Assembly (NCBI GenBank): GCA_019914945.1
Contig: CM034106.1
Span: 5,952,001 to 6,016,000, forward strand
Length of the DNA stretch: 64,000 nt
Origin: Typha latifolia
Taxonomy: Eukaryota; Streptophyta; Magnoliopsida; Poales; Typhaceae
Reading direction: 5' to 3'
Both the position numbers and the translations under genes were made by a program. The notes below the pieces were generated by a model, which was given only the letters and a program-made list of their open reading frames with translations, had not been told where the DNA came from and did not search any database. The stretch's first letter is position 1. Every line of letters starts with the position of its first letter. Below, one piece after another: positions 21,840 through 32,640 of this stretch.

Positions 21840-22852
21840 TGTTAGGTTTTTATTTGTTAGCAATTGTGTACAAAATATTCTAAGTATATTTTTTCATGTA
21901 TATGAGCTTTACACAAGTCTAGAATATCTCTGGTTTGAAGAATTGCAAGATTATCAGAGAAAAGCAGTCGAGTTCACAACGCGTTCACAAACGCGTTCGA
22001 ACGCGGATACTGCGTTCACACAGATAGAGAGCCGCATTCACAAACGCGTTCGAACGTGGGTACTGCGTTCACACAGACTGAGAGCTGCGTTCACAAACGC
22101 GTTCGAACGCACTTAAGCCCGTTCGAATGCACCAACAAAGTTTAAGAATATTGTATTTTCGTGAGTACGGATAAGATTAGGATTTGGCTCTATCTTGTAC
22201 TTTCATGAGTGCGGATAAGATTTGAATTTGGCTCTATCTTGTAATTTCGTGAGTACGGATAAGATTAGGATTTGACTCTATCTTGTACTTTCGTGAGTAC
22301 GGATAAGATTTGGATTTGGTTCTATCTTGTACTTTCGTGAGTATGAATAAAACTTGGATTTGGCTCTATCTTAGAGATCATATATAAGAATTGTGAAACC
22401 CTATCTCTAGGGTGGTTGAAGAAGCATTATTGAAGGAGACTTCTTGAGGCTACATCGGTTCTTCAACTAACAAGGTTCCACTTATCTACAAATCTTAATC
22501 TTTCATCTTAAGGGCTATCTAGACGAAAGATCAATCTCGAGGGTTACTGAGATTGGACTTCAATCACAAGAAGCAATGAATCGTGGGTTCTAGCGATCAA
22601 GACTGAGAGGAACAAAGTCATTTGGATCGACGGGTTGTTTTGAGAGTCAGTTTTGTAACTGCTACTATTCTAGTGATTGGTTTTAATCCGAGTTTGGATC
22701 CGTGGTTTTTTCCCGTTTGGGTTTTTCCACATTAAAATCTTGGCGTTCATCTCTGCTTTCGTTCTTAATATTTCTACGGACTTTTACGTAAGCGAACGAG
22801 TGATATCATTGCCTAGTATTTAGATACATACTTGTGTCTAGAGATTTTTTCA
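21840..22852 (+). repeat. Sirevirus LTR (copy G) with 44-bp minisatellite
   Basis: 1013 bp, TGTTAGG...TTTTTTCA. Palindrome block at 21975-22130 (GCGTTCGAACGC at several places). Then five head-to-tail units of exactly 44 bp (starts 22157, 22201, 22245, 22289, 22333), each beginning TTTCGTGAGTACGG or close to it. LTR copy H carries this unit once, so the array grew in this copy. Confidence 0.85.
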
Positions 22853-23579
22853 CAGAAATTAAAATAACTAACACAACTCATGGGAGAATTAAAGGTTAAT
22901 TGATTTATAATTTTAGTTTCTTCAATGAGTTTACTTTATACCTAAGTTGAGGGGAGCTTTCATATATCCATTGTTTGGAGATCCTTTATCATATTTTGAA
23001 GTGGAAGAGCTTATGGAACAATGAGCACATCTACCATCTTCAGAATTTGATCCATGTGACCATGTCAAGTTGATTACAATAAACGAGGAGCAATCTATTT
23101 TACTAAGTAGTTCATCCACATAGAAAGTTTAAGTAAAAGATTTCAATCTTATAAACCATTTGGAGCACAAATTATAAGTAAATCTTGTATCTACATTTTA
23201 ATTGTGAAATAGATAGATATGAGAGGTTTAAAAGATTAGCTATTTTTCATCTCTTTACCAAAGGAGGTTTATTCGATTTAAAAAATCATGATCGTATATT
23301 TATTGTGTTTTTCCTTTTCATATGCTTACTTAGTTTCTCTCACTAACCGGAGTTTAGTTTTCATAGTTAGAGTAGTAATTGGATTTTCATATTGTACTTT
23401 GTTACTATTTTCAAAATTTGATTCTTTTCTAAACCTAATAGGATTCGGTTTTTAAAGTTTGACATGGCTTTGATTTTCGTATCTCGTTCACCTAGTTGGT
23501 CCATATATCGATATTTCCCCTAAGTAAAATTTCAATTAGTATCGTAATGTTCCTCTTATCATAGAGAGATCCCAGAGAT
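22853..23579. other. No gene recognised
   Basis: AT-rich. Just before 23580, 'attagtatcgtaatgttc' could be a decayed primer site, so part of this may be the decayed 5' LTR of the following gag relic. Not provable by eye. Confidence 0.35.
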
Positions 23580-24720
23580 ATGGATTTACCTAAAGAATAT
23601 CACTCTATTATTAGGTCTTCTCTTCTTACTGGTTCAAATTACTCTTATTGGAAAGCAAAGATAAAAGTCTTTCTTAAATCTATTAATAAATGTATTTGGC
23701 TTTCGGTCACGTGTATTCTCCTATTGAGAAATCTAGAGAAATTATTGTTCCAAAGCCTTTTAGAAAATAGGACAAAATTGACTATAATATGTTGGGGTCA
23801 AATAATAAGGCTATTAATGCACTTTTTAGTGGTGTCCAGTAGACATGATCAAAGGGCCCAGCCCGCCTGTGCCCGACCCGGTTTGGACCGGGCTAAGCCC
23901 GGCCTGGACCCGGTTTAGGCTCGGCCCGGCCCGAGCCCAAACTATCCATGGGCGGCACAGGCCAACCTTTTGTCCGTCCGACCTGGCCCGAAAGTCCAAC
24001 CGTTTGGCTCGCAACTAGGCCCGCCCGTTTTGCTATAGTAGCCCGCCTGTCTGCTATAGTACTTTGCCCGTCTGCTACAGTAATTTACCATTGCTATAGT
24101 AAAAATTTTTGGTATTGCATCGTTTTGCATTATTTTAAGCACACCTTTAAAAAATTTTAATTTATTTTAAATTTTTTTTAAATGGAGGAATATAAATATT
24201 TTTTAAAAAATAAGCTAATAGTTAAAAAAAATTCTAAAATAGCTAAAATATGGGTTGGGTCCAGTGATTGGTTGGTCGGGCCGGTCCGGCCCGATCGGCT
24301 AGCCCGATCTCTCACGGGCCGACGGGCGATAACGGGCTAGACTATTCTAGCCCAGCCCGAACCCGGCTCGGCCCGAGTGACTGGTGGGTCGGGCCGTGAA
24401 CAAATACTTAAGCACGGTTGGCCCGAAAAGCCCGGCCTGAACTCGGCCCGGCCCACCCGATGATCATATCTAGTGTCCACCGAGAAGAATTCTGAAGGAC
24501 CTGTACTTTTGAAGTAGCAAACGGAGCATGGAATATTTTATAAGATACACATAAGGTAGGTATAGTCTATTAAATTATCTAAACTATATAATTTGATTAC
24601 TTCTTTTGAGATTCTTAGGTTCGATGAATTAGAATATTTGACGAGTTATATGTAAAGTAGAGCGACATCACGAACTCGAGCTTTGATTATAGATTCATGA
24701 CATTCAAATTATTAGGAAAA
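23580..24720 (+). pseudogene. Sirevirus gag relic split by a hAT-type element
   Basis: ATG at 23580 opens MDLPKEYHSIIRSSLLTGSN then YSYWKAKIKVFLKSI, homologous to the gag starts at 31526 and 5178. After a frame change the frame runs to ~23839, where the 633-bp hAT-type element intervenes. The tail from 24481 reads words like KLSKLYNLITSFEILRFDE, the next gag block. Pseudogene. Confidence 0.65.
23840..24472. mobile_element. hAT-type non-autonomous DNA element (GGCCCG-rich)
   Basis: 633 bp. Terminal inverted repeats: TAGACATGATC at the left end and, reverse-complemented, TAGATATGATC at the right, both running into G/C-rich GGGCC words. Flanked by an 8-bp duplication, GTGTCCAG (23832-23839) versus GTGTCCAC (24473-24480), one mismatch. 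An 8-bp duplication and TA-G ends fit the hAT superfamily. No transposase ORF; the interior is made of CGGCCCGG/GCCCG words plus a central AT-rich part. Confidence 0.8.
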
Positions 24721-25482
24721 TATTTTGATCACTTTGACATTTGAATTATTAGGAAAATTACACACGAAAGTACATAAATCTACCCCCACATTATCATCAT
24801 CTCTATTATCCATTCCGCTTCAAATCTCTAAATCTCATCATGTCCATTGATTCCACCAACTAATCTCCCACCTCATCTCCATCAAAACCCATCTTAGCTT
24901 ATTATACAATAATTAGTATCAAAGCTCTAGTAAATCTTAGGATGTGGTAGACGAAGTACGTCAGCGAATGTAGCCGCTGAAATTGTCGATTTACCCTGTG
25001 AACATATGAAATGATCTCGTCCTCTCTGACAGTGCCATTTGCATAAATTGTCTCACCACTTGTTCAAAGGCATTGGCATTGAGGCTTCAAGATGCCTTTC
25101 CAAAATCTATCCTAGAATTTACTTTTAGCAGATCATACTCCTCGAGATCATGCAAAATAACTTCCCTTTCACTCAAAACCTTCCTATGCTTGTACATTGA
25201 ATGGTATCTCTTCTTGGCTTCATTGGACATAAAAACTTTGAGAGTAGTAGATTTCTTCTTTTGCAAACTCATTTTTGGGTTAGACATGATGTATCAACAC
25301 AAATCCTTTAGGAAACCTCAAATCTCAAAAACCCAAATTTAGAGAAAAACATAAATTAGTGGAGTGAAAGAGGAATCACAAGGTGCGCACTTGGATGTTG
25401 CAATCAAACAATAAAAGAAAATTGTACACTTGGTTGGTATATATGGCTAGGGCTTGCAATTTGTTGCAGACCCACATGAGGT
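24721..25482 (-). pseudogene. Envelope-like / plant transposon protein fragment (minus strand)
   Basis: The ATG at 25287 (minus) opens MSNPKMSLQKKKSTTLKVFM, then SNEAKKRYHSMYKHRKVLSE and so on to position ~25087, continuing with stops to ~24935 as AFEQVVRQFMQMALSERTRS. The layout (basic N-terminus, F.s.EA..RY, a conserved ER, then a '..VR.FY' like block) resembles the N-terminal part of the putative plant transposon/env-like domain also seen at 36763. Homology is judged by pattern only. The bases around it (24721-24930, 25290-25482) show no gene. Confidence 0.35.
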
Positions 25483-26291
25483 TGATATGACTAGATCAGA
25501 TTGGATCGACTCGCGACATTGGATTTATTGGAATGAGCCTATTTTATCTAGTTTGATTTTGCTTAAGAAAATAAAGCCTTCTGCTGGGGGGCGTTCGAAC
25601 GCCAAGGACTTGCGTTCGAACGGGCCATGCAAATGTCTGAACGTGTTCACAAAAACACAGAGTGGGAATTGCGCGTTTGAATGTCTGCACGCATTCGCAA
25701 AGGCAAAGAACGATATTTACGCATTTGCAAAGACAGAGAATGGTGTTTGCACGTTCGAACGCACCACGGCGAGAACTTTTAGCTTTTAGGGTTTTTAATT
25801 GGGTTGTTTGGGTCAAAAGGGTGAGCCTCTATAAATATGTGGAGGAAACCCTAATTGGAGTTTTGTCGAATAATTGGATCGGCATTGTTACCCTTATCCC
25901 CCTCCTTGCTCTAGCCATTGGCGGCGCTCTCTTTCACCTCCTTTCTTCCACCGCCCAAATCCTTGGTCGGCCTCCTCTAACTCCTAATCCCCTTCTTCTG
26001 TAGTAAATTCTCCCCCCTTCACTCTAAAGAGGAGTTCTCCTAGCACCTATCTAGCCATTAAAGAGCTAACAAGCTAGGGTTCACTCGACCTTCGGTGATT
26101 GTTTGGTCGATATCTTAAGATCTAGCCATCCAAACCCTAAGATCTTAGATTCATTGGAAAGCTCTCTTCAAGAGCGACGACATATAATATCAGTAAGATC
26201 CAACGGCTAGATCCTTAGGAATTTTCTATGAAAGTCACATCCTCAAACCTGTCCAAAACTATTACAGATCGAATCAAGCTGGTTCGTAACA
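25483..26291 (+). repeat. 5' LTR of gypsy chromovirus F
   Basis: 809 bp, TGATATGACTAGATC...CTGGTTCGTAACA. It matches the LTR at 41575-42372 throughout. Bases ~25588-25770 hold TTCGAACGC palindromes and their decayed forms. Confidence 0.9.
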
Positions 26292-26294
26292 AAC

Positions 26295-26307
26295 TGGTAT
26301 CAGAGCC
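26295..26307 (+). other. Primer-binding site (tRNA-iMet)
   Basis: TGGTATCAGAGCC, a full match to the complement of the 3' end of plant initiator tRNA-Met, three bases after the LTR end. Confidence 0.9.
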
Positions 26308-26325
26308 AACGAACCTCGGACCATC

Positions 26326-27720
26326 ATGGCTACCATAAGATCGAAGGTAGCTAAGCAAATGAGCGACCAAGGCATGGAGACGGACCACATGGCTCTGTCA
26401 ATATCGCCATCCTCACAAAGCTCATGAGGATGGACAGAAGGCCCTCCCGATCTCTCGCAAACCCTAGCGCTCATGGCACAAACGATGTTGGAGATCAAGG
26501 CAACCCTAGTGGACATGAACCTAAATCATCCAAGGCGTACACCTGAGCATACCAACCATGGGGAAGATAATCAAGGCGGCATCTCGCCTAGAAATAATGA
26601 GGATGAACTAGCCAAGGCTGCGGCTTTTGTGGCTCCACCAATTGTTGCTGCCCAACTAGATCATCGACCTCCATCTTGTGATCATTATCGAAGACCAGAG
26701 GATAATCCCTTACCACAAGATTAGATCCAACAAGGACCGATCTTGGCAGCAACGTGCCAAACCGCAAGGGCGCCGCACTGATTGCCTCCCTTGCATCCGA
26801 GGGCTCTCATGGCCCTATACCCAAAGGAGGAACCTTGGGAGGAGTGGGAGGAGCCCCCATATCAACCAAGGGTCTAGCAACATGAGCCGATTCACCACGC
26901 GAGAACGAACGCGATCAAATGCTACAACCCTAAATAATTCGAGTTGATTTTCCTAAATTCAGTGGGAATGACCATTGGATTGGATCTATAGGACGGAGCA
27001 ATTCTTCACCTATCAAGGGACACCTGACCACCAATAGGTGCTTCTAGCCTTACTCCACCTTGAAGATGTAGCGGTGAGGTGATTTCAAGCAGCACATCGC
27101 GTGTGTGGCTTTACTACTTGGGAAGAGTTCTCCGATGTGCTTTGTGTGTGTTTCGGACCCTCCAACTATGAAGACTTCCAAGCCACCTTAATGAAGCTAA
27201 CCCAAAAGACTTCTGTAAGAGCCTATCAAGAGGAGTTTGAAAGAATTAGCAATTAAGTCCACGAGTGGTCGGACTCTACTCTCTAAAGCACCTTCGTCTC
27301 CGGGCTTCGTTGTGATATCCAAGAAAAAGTCAAGGCGACTCGTCCTACTACCTTATTGGAAGCCTTCTTAGTGGCTCAGATGATGGAAGAGAAGATATGG
27401 GAGTTAAACGCAACACACCATCTAGTGTGGAGCACTAACGACCAGCGCTCCAACCCTAGACCACCGGTCTCAAGTGTGGCGCTCTCGGGGTGGGTTCAGC
27501 CAAACCCCAATCGGCCACCCCTATCACAGACAACCCCTGACCCTAGGGGACAGCCATGGATGATGGGTTGATGCCTCACACCAGCGAAGATCGAAGATTG
27601 GCGCTCGAAAGTCCCATGCTTTTATTATGATGAGCGCTTCGTACGGGACCACAAATGCACCAAACAGCTCGACCATCATGTTCATGGAGGAGATGATTGA
27701 GGATGATCCCGTAGAAGATC
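26326..27720 (+). pseudogene. gypsy gag, decayed
   Basis: ATG at 26326 gives MATIRSKVAKQMSDQGMETD, then stops. Later blocks in changing frames: VDFPKFSGNDH (gag core start), CFRTLQLRRLPS-like words near 27130-27190, VKATRPTTLLEAFLVAQMME (27330-27380), MEEKIWELN, and the knuckle CFYYDERFVRDHKC (about 27618-27660), in which the second Cys of CxxC is Tyr. This is the structural capsid/nucleocapsid part. Broken by stops and frameshifts. Confidence 0.65.
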
Positions 27721-27779
27721 TAGAGGTACAGTAGGAGGAGGAAGGTGGCCAGACCGAAGAGGACAGCCCGCTTGATGTC

Positions 27780-28256
27780 CAAGCCGAGCTCTCCCTTCAT
27801 ACTTTCGTCGGCGAGACGACTTCGAAAACTCTTCAGGTCGAAGGTACGATCAAGAAGAATAAAGTCCTAATTCTTATTGATTCAGGAGTCCTAATTCTTA
27901 TTGATTCAGGAAGTACTCACAATTTTGTGGATTCTCGGATGGTGAGGCATTTGGGATTGGAGTCGGAGCCTTCCAATGGCTTCAATGTGGCTATCGGTGA
28001 TGACACCATGTTGAAAACAGAGGACATATGCCGCAAGGTCCAGCTGCAAATTCAAGGCCATGTCTTCCGAATTGATTTTTGTCCGTTGGCTCTACGAGGA
28101 GCCAACTTGGTGCTTGAGGTGCAATGGCTTCTAGATCTTGGATCGGTCACCTTTGACTTCACGACCATGGCGATGGAGTTCAACCATGAAGGCCAACCGA
28201 TCCAACTGCTAGTCGTGTCAGGCAAGGAAGCTAAGGGCACACGCTGTAGTCCCTAG
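27780..28256 (+). pseudogene. gypsy aspartic protease with duplicated active site
   Basis: Words in order: LDVQAELSLHTFVGETTSKT, KVLILIDSGVLILIDSGSTH, FVDSRMVRHLGLESEP, FNVAIGDDTMLKTEDICRKV, LVLEVQWLLDLG. The DSG catalytic motif occurs twice because of a perfect 24-bp tandem duplication (27864-27887, 27888-27911). The usual form has one LIDSGSTHNF. The frame stays open from before 27800 to 28256. The second copy keeps the normal downstream context, so an insertion of eight residues is implied. Confidence 0.75.
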
Positions 28257-28289
28257 AAGGGTTACCAAAACTTAGGTGCCGCGGGTACC

Positions 28290-29700
28290 TCATACTACTC
28301 ATCGAATGGGCTAAAGACGAGAGCAATCCCAATGCATTTACCCGCTGGCTTAAAGGCTATTTTGCAGAAATATGAAGATGTATTCCAGCAGCCACATGGA
28401 TTGCCTCCACCTAGGGCATAAGACCATCGTATCGAGATTATACCCGGGGCGGGTCCAACATATGTTAGGTCATACAATTACTCTTTCGTCCAACAAGAGT
28501 CTATAACGAAGATGGTCCATGAGATGTTGTCTAGCGGGGTGATAAGACCAAGTTGAAGCACCTATTCTTCATCGGTCTTGCTCGTGCGGAAGAAGGATAG
28601 TTCGTGGTGATTTTGCGTGGACTACGGAGCTCTTAATTCTATCACCGTCAAGGACCGATATCCCATACTAGTGATCGAAGAATTGCTGGATGAATTGGTG
28701 GGTGCGTGCTACTTTTCAAAGCTTGATTTGAGGGTGGGATCAAATAAAAGTGAAACTGTCCAATGTGCACAAGATGGCGTTTCAAACACATAAGTATTAC
28801 GAGTTTCTCGTTATGCCCTTTAGTCTTACCAATGCTCCCGCCACCTTTCAGAGCTTAATGAATGACATCTTTAAAACATTTGAGGCAATATGTATTGATA
28901 TTCTTTGATGATATATTGGTAAACAACCGTACGTGGGAAGAGCATATGCAACATCTTCGAACAATACTTGGCCTATTGTGGCAACACAAACTGAAGGCCA
29001 AAGACTCCAAGTGTTCATGGGGGCAGTGAATGGTCGACTACCTAGGTCACATCATATCTAATGATGGTGTGGAGGTTGACCCTAAGAAGATACAAAGCAT
29101 GGTGGAATGGCCACTACCCAAGACTACTAAGGAGCTATGCGGCTTACTCGGATTTAGCGGCTACTACCGTCAGTTTGTGGTGAACTATGGCAAGGTTGCG
29201 GCTACCCTCATGGCCTTGCTGTGGAAGGGTGCATTCACTTGGACAGACAAAGCAAGGGAAGCATTCGAAGCCATGAAGAAAGCGATAAACTTAGCCCTAG
29301 TCCTTGCTTTAGCCAATTTCACCAAACCGTTCACCATTGAGTGCAACGCGTCAAGAGTCGGCATTGGGTCTATTTTGATGCAAGAAGGCAAACCCGTGGC
29401 TTACATGAGCAAGGCTTTTTTGGACCGTTCATAATTGCTATGCACTTATGAAAGAAAGATGCTCGCCATCATCCATGCGATCACCAAGTGGAGGCCTTAT
29501 CTCATCGGGCGTCGCTTCACGATCTGCACCGATGAGATAAGGCAACTACGAGTTGGAGATGATACTTTTCAAAGCTTGATTTGAGGGCAGGTAATTGGGT
29601 GTCCAAGCTACTTGGATATGACTATGAGTTGGTGTACAAAAGTGAGACCGAAAATAGTGCTATCAATGCCTTATCAAGGTGTTCAAATCCAGCCGAGTTG
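28290..29700 (+). pseudogene. gypsy reverse transcriptase and RNase H, decayed
   Basis: RT words: [83 protein letters not shown], and the catalytic [10 protein letters not shown] near 28895-28925 in a shifted frame. RT thumb/connection and RNase H lie in the open stretch 29030-29434 (MVDYLGHIISNDGVEVDPKK, LLGFSGYYRQF, TIECNASRVGIGSILMQ; the first RNase H Asp is Asn here). RKMLAIIHAITKWRPYLIGR follows. At ~29535-29590 the RNase H end is replaced by a patch copied from the RT region. Pseudogene. Confidence 0.75.
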
Positions 29701-30475
29701 GCAGCAATTTCAGCATCGATTTTTTCTTTCTTCTAGCAGCTGCGGGAGGCCTATGAGAAGGATCCTGACACCATGAGGATGTTGAATGACCTTGTTGAAG
29801 ATCCCAGCAGAATGCAACGAGTTTTGGTGAAGGACGGACTCATAGTGGACCATGGGAAGATAATCGTTCCAGATGATCGCCGCTTGCGCATAGAGTTGGT
29901 GCACCACTTCCATGACACCGCTATGGCTGAACATGAAGGGGTGTTGCGCACTTATAAATGGCTGAATCAAAGTTGCACATGGGCTAGAATGAAGAAGGAT
30001 GTGCAAGCCTACGTTTGGGCTTGCAAGGTGTGTCAAAGAGCGAAGACCGAATTGGCTAAACCCGTCGATTTGCTTCAACCGCTTTCAATTCCCAAGCAGG
30101 TTTGGGTGGACGTCTCCATGGACTTCATTGATGGTCTACCTAAGGCCAGAAGTCATTTGGTGATCATGGTGGTGGTGGATCGCCTTCGAAAGTTTGCACA
30201 CTTTTCGGCTTTAGCGCACCCATACAAGACAAAGAAGGTTGCAGAGGTTTATATGCATGACATGGCCAAGATGCATGGTATGCAAAAAAAAGATCGTGAT
30301 CCTCTTTTTGTGAGTCAATTTTGGCAAAAAATTTTTGCTCTCCAAGGGACTACCTTTCATATTAGTTTAGCCTATCATCCTCAAACGGATGGCCAATCCG
30401 AGCTGCTGAAATGATGCTTGGTAATATTTGTGGTGCTTTGTCGGCGAGTGACTACGGCAGTGGCTATCTTATATG
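29700..30475 (+). pseudogene. gypsy integrase N-terminal and catalytic core, interrupted
   Basis: The frame 29773-30414 reads the H2C2 zinc-binding part (ELVHHFHDTAMAEHEGVLRT, WACKVCQRAKTE), then the core: VDVSMDFIDGLPKARSHLVI (first Asp), MHGMQKKDRDPLFVSQFW (second Asp retained but the usual TIVSDRD is shortened) and [16 protein letters not shown] (Glu). The frame then stops at 30412-30414 where 'NR' is normally found. The coding sequence continues to 30475 and is cut by the Sirevirus LTR. About 400-450 bp of integrase are missing before it resumes at 37281. Confidence 0.75.
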
Positions 30476-31476
30476 TGTTAGGTTTTTAATTATTGGCAAT
30501 TGTGTACAAAATATTCTAAGTGTATTTTTACATGTATATGAGCTTTATACAAGTCTAGAATATATCTGGTTTGAAGAATTGCAAAATTATTGGAGAAAGG
30601 CTCTTGAGTTCACACCGCGCTCACAAACACGTTCGAACGCGGTGCGTTCACAAACACGTTTGAATGCGGGTATTGCGTTCACACAGACCGAGAGCTGCGT
30701 TCACAAACGCGTTCGAACGCGGGTACTACGTTCACACAGACCGAGAGCTGCGTTCACAAACGCGTTCGAACGCGGGTACTGCGTTCAAATAGATCGAGAG
30801 CCGTGTTCACAAACGCGTTCGAACGCAACCTGAAGAATTCAAGTTGTCACGTTCGAACACACTCGGGCCCGTTCGAACGCACCTGAGATCAAGTCATGCT
30901 GTTCGAACGCACCCGGGCCGCGTTCGAACGCACCAATGAAGTTTGATAAAATTGGACTTTCGTGAGTACAGATAAGACTTGGATTTGGCTCTATCTTGGA
31001 GATCATATATAAGGATTGTGATGCCCTATCTCTAGGGAGGTTGAAAAAGCATTATTGAAAGAGACTTCTTGAGGCTACATCGGTTCTTTAACTAACAAGG
31101 TTTCACTCATCAATAAAAGTTAATCTTTCGTCTTAAAGGCTATCTAGACGAAAGATCAATCTCGAGGGTTACTGAGGTTGGTCTTCAATCACGAGAAGCA
31201 GTGAATCGTAGGTTCTAGCGAGAAAGACTGAGAGGAACAAAGTCGTTTGGATCAACGGGTTGTTTTGTGAATCAGTCTTGTAACTACTACTATTATAGTG
31301 ATTGGTTTTGATTTGAGTTTGGATCTGTGGTTTTTTCCCGTTTGGGTTATTCCACATTAAAATCTTGGCGTTCATCTCTGCTTTCGTTCTTAATATTTCT
31401 ACGGACTTTTACTTAAGCGAACAAGTGATATCATTGCCTAGTATTTAGATACATACTTGTGTCCAGGGGTTTTTCA
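30476..31476 (+). repeat. Sirevirus 5' LTR (copy H) with palindrome array
   Basis: 1001 bp, TGTTAGGTTT...TTTTTCA. Bases 30608-30935 are dense in GCGTTCGAACGC and one-base variants. Part is a tandem array of a 53-bp unit ('gttcacacagaccgagagct' start at 30677, 30730 and, diverged, 30783). Confidence 0.9.
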
Positions 31477-31478
31477 AT

Positions 31479-31490
31479 TGGTATCAGAGC
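31479..31490 (+). other. Primer-binding site (tRNA-iMet)
   Basis: TGGTATCAGAGC two bases after the LTR end, the usual copia and gypsy initiator-Met primer site. Confidence 0.9.
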
Positions 31491-31525
31491 AGGTTCTCTC
31501 ACTCTTTGAGAGAGATCAGATAGGC

Positions 31526-32046
31526 ATGAATTTTCATAGAGATGGACCATCATCTATTAGACCCCTTATCCTAGATGGATCAAATTATGGATATTGGAAA
31601 GCTAGGATTAGAGCTTACTTGAAGTCTATAGATGAACGAGTATGGTTTGCCGTTATGAACGGTTGGAGTCCACCAATGTACATGGTGGATGATAAACTTG
31701 CTGATAAACCAATAGAGTCATGGGATAGGTCAGACTATGAAAAAGTTGGATGGAATCTAATGATGATTCTGGAAAAGACGAAGAAAACTTTGTTGCTTTT
31801 GCCTCTTCTCTACTTAATATCGATTCTGTTATTGATACTAATAGTACAGATGATCATGATATGTTACCAGCTGAGGAAGATGAATATGAAATTCAAAAGG
31901 CATATAATGACCTATACCTAAAGTCGTTTAAACTCAAGAAAAGCAATCTTAGACTACTTCAACGACTCAAGGTAATCGAACTAGAAAGAATTCAATTTGA
32001 GGAGAAGTACAAATTGGAACTTGTAATCCTAGATGAATGCTTCTAA
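31526..32046 (+). pseudogene. Sirevirus gag, internally deleted
   Basis: ATG at 31526 reads MNFHRDGPSSIRPLILDGSN, YGYWKARIRAYLKSIDERVW, then AVMNGWSPP and WDRSDYEK. At about 31750 it jumps (with frame change) to the gag C-terminal spacer ESNDDSGKDEENFVAFASSL and an acidic/coiled-coil segment (EEDEYEIQKAYNDLYLKSFK). The central capsid part, seen as relics at 19885 and 4465, is missing. Non-functional. Confidence 0.75.
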
Positions 32047-32122
32047 ACTAAAGGTGAATCTACAAACTGGTGAATCATCAACGGCACCAAAGGTAAACTT
32101 TAGTCACACTCCTTGATAAAAG

Positions 32123-32640
32123 GTGAGTAGAAAAGGGTTTGTTCCGACATGCTATTATTGCGGCATTCGAGGGCATATTCGACCTCATTATAAACTTTTG
32201 CAAAAACCTAGAACTGCTTTCATTTATGGGATGAAAACAAATGCCATATGGGTCAAGAAAAGTGATTTGAAATGTTATATTGTGCATACAGCCTTGAAAG
32301 CTTTAAATTCTGATTTGTGGTATTTAGACAGTGGTTGTTCAAGACATATGTCGGGTGACAAGTCGTTATTTACTAATCTTGAAAAACATGAAGGGGGAGT
32401 TGTGACATTCGGAGATGGTAATTCATCCAAAGTAATAGGTAAAGGAAAGGTAAGTTCTCCAGGGGTTCCTATTCTTGAAGATGTTCTTTATGTTAAGGGC
32501 TTGAAAGCAAATCTTCTGAGTATCAGTCAATTTTGTGATGAAGATTATGAGGTAAAATTTTTCAAAAATGATTGTACTATTCTAGATCATGGTGGTAATG
32601 TTATATGTTAGGGATCTATAACATCTGATAATTGTTATAT
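32123..32640 (+). pseudogene. Sirevirus zinc knuckle and protease
   Basis: The open stretch 32123-32611 starts with the knuckle CYYCGIRGHIRPHY, where the fourth zinc ligand Cys is replaced by Tyr. The retropepsin follows: DLWYLDSGCSRHMSGDKSLF with catalytic DSG, then VVTFGDGNSSKVIGKGK, ILEDVLYVKGLKANLLSISQ. A stop codon (TAG at 32609-32611) breaks the frame before the integrase. Confidence 0.8.

Larger units (their letters stand above)
19885..22852 (+). mobile_element. Sirevirus deletion derivative: gag relic, 3' leader, LTR
   Basis: Gag relic (19885-20270), then after an unclear join (20280-20560) the long post-pol leader (20560-21420), which matches 35660-36680. Then comes a jump straight to the end of the env-like ORF (21419), multiple purine tracts and the LTR 21840-22852. 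Pol and nearly all of the env-like ORF are missing. The missing env-like part is sharply bounded: 'agggccttcatggct' (cf. 36664) is fused to 'tcttcatcgtcagttccc' (cf. 16869). Confidence 0.7.

Noticed and set aside
30608..30830. Regularly spaced 53-bp repeats with palindromes: CRISPR-like?
   Set aside because: Plant nuclear DNA, repeats are contiguous with no unique spacers, and they sit in an LTR.
31479..31490. TGGTATCAGAGC as part of a tRNA gene
   Set aside because: It is the LTR primer-binding site; no cloverleaf or anticodon arm surrounds it. No tRNA or rRNA gene was found by eye in the window.
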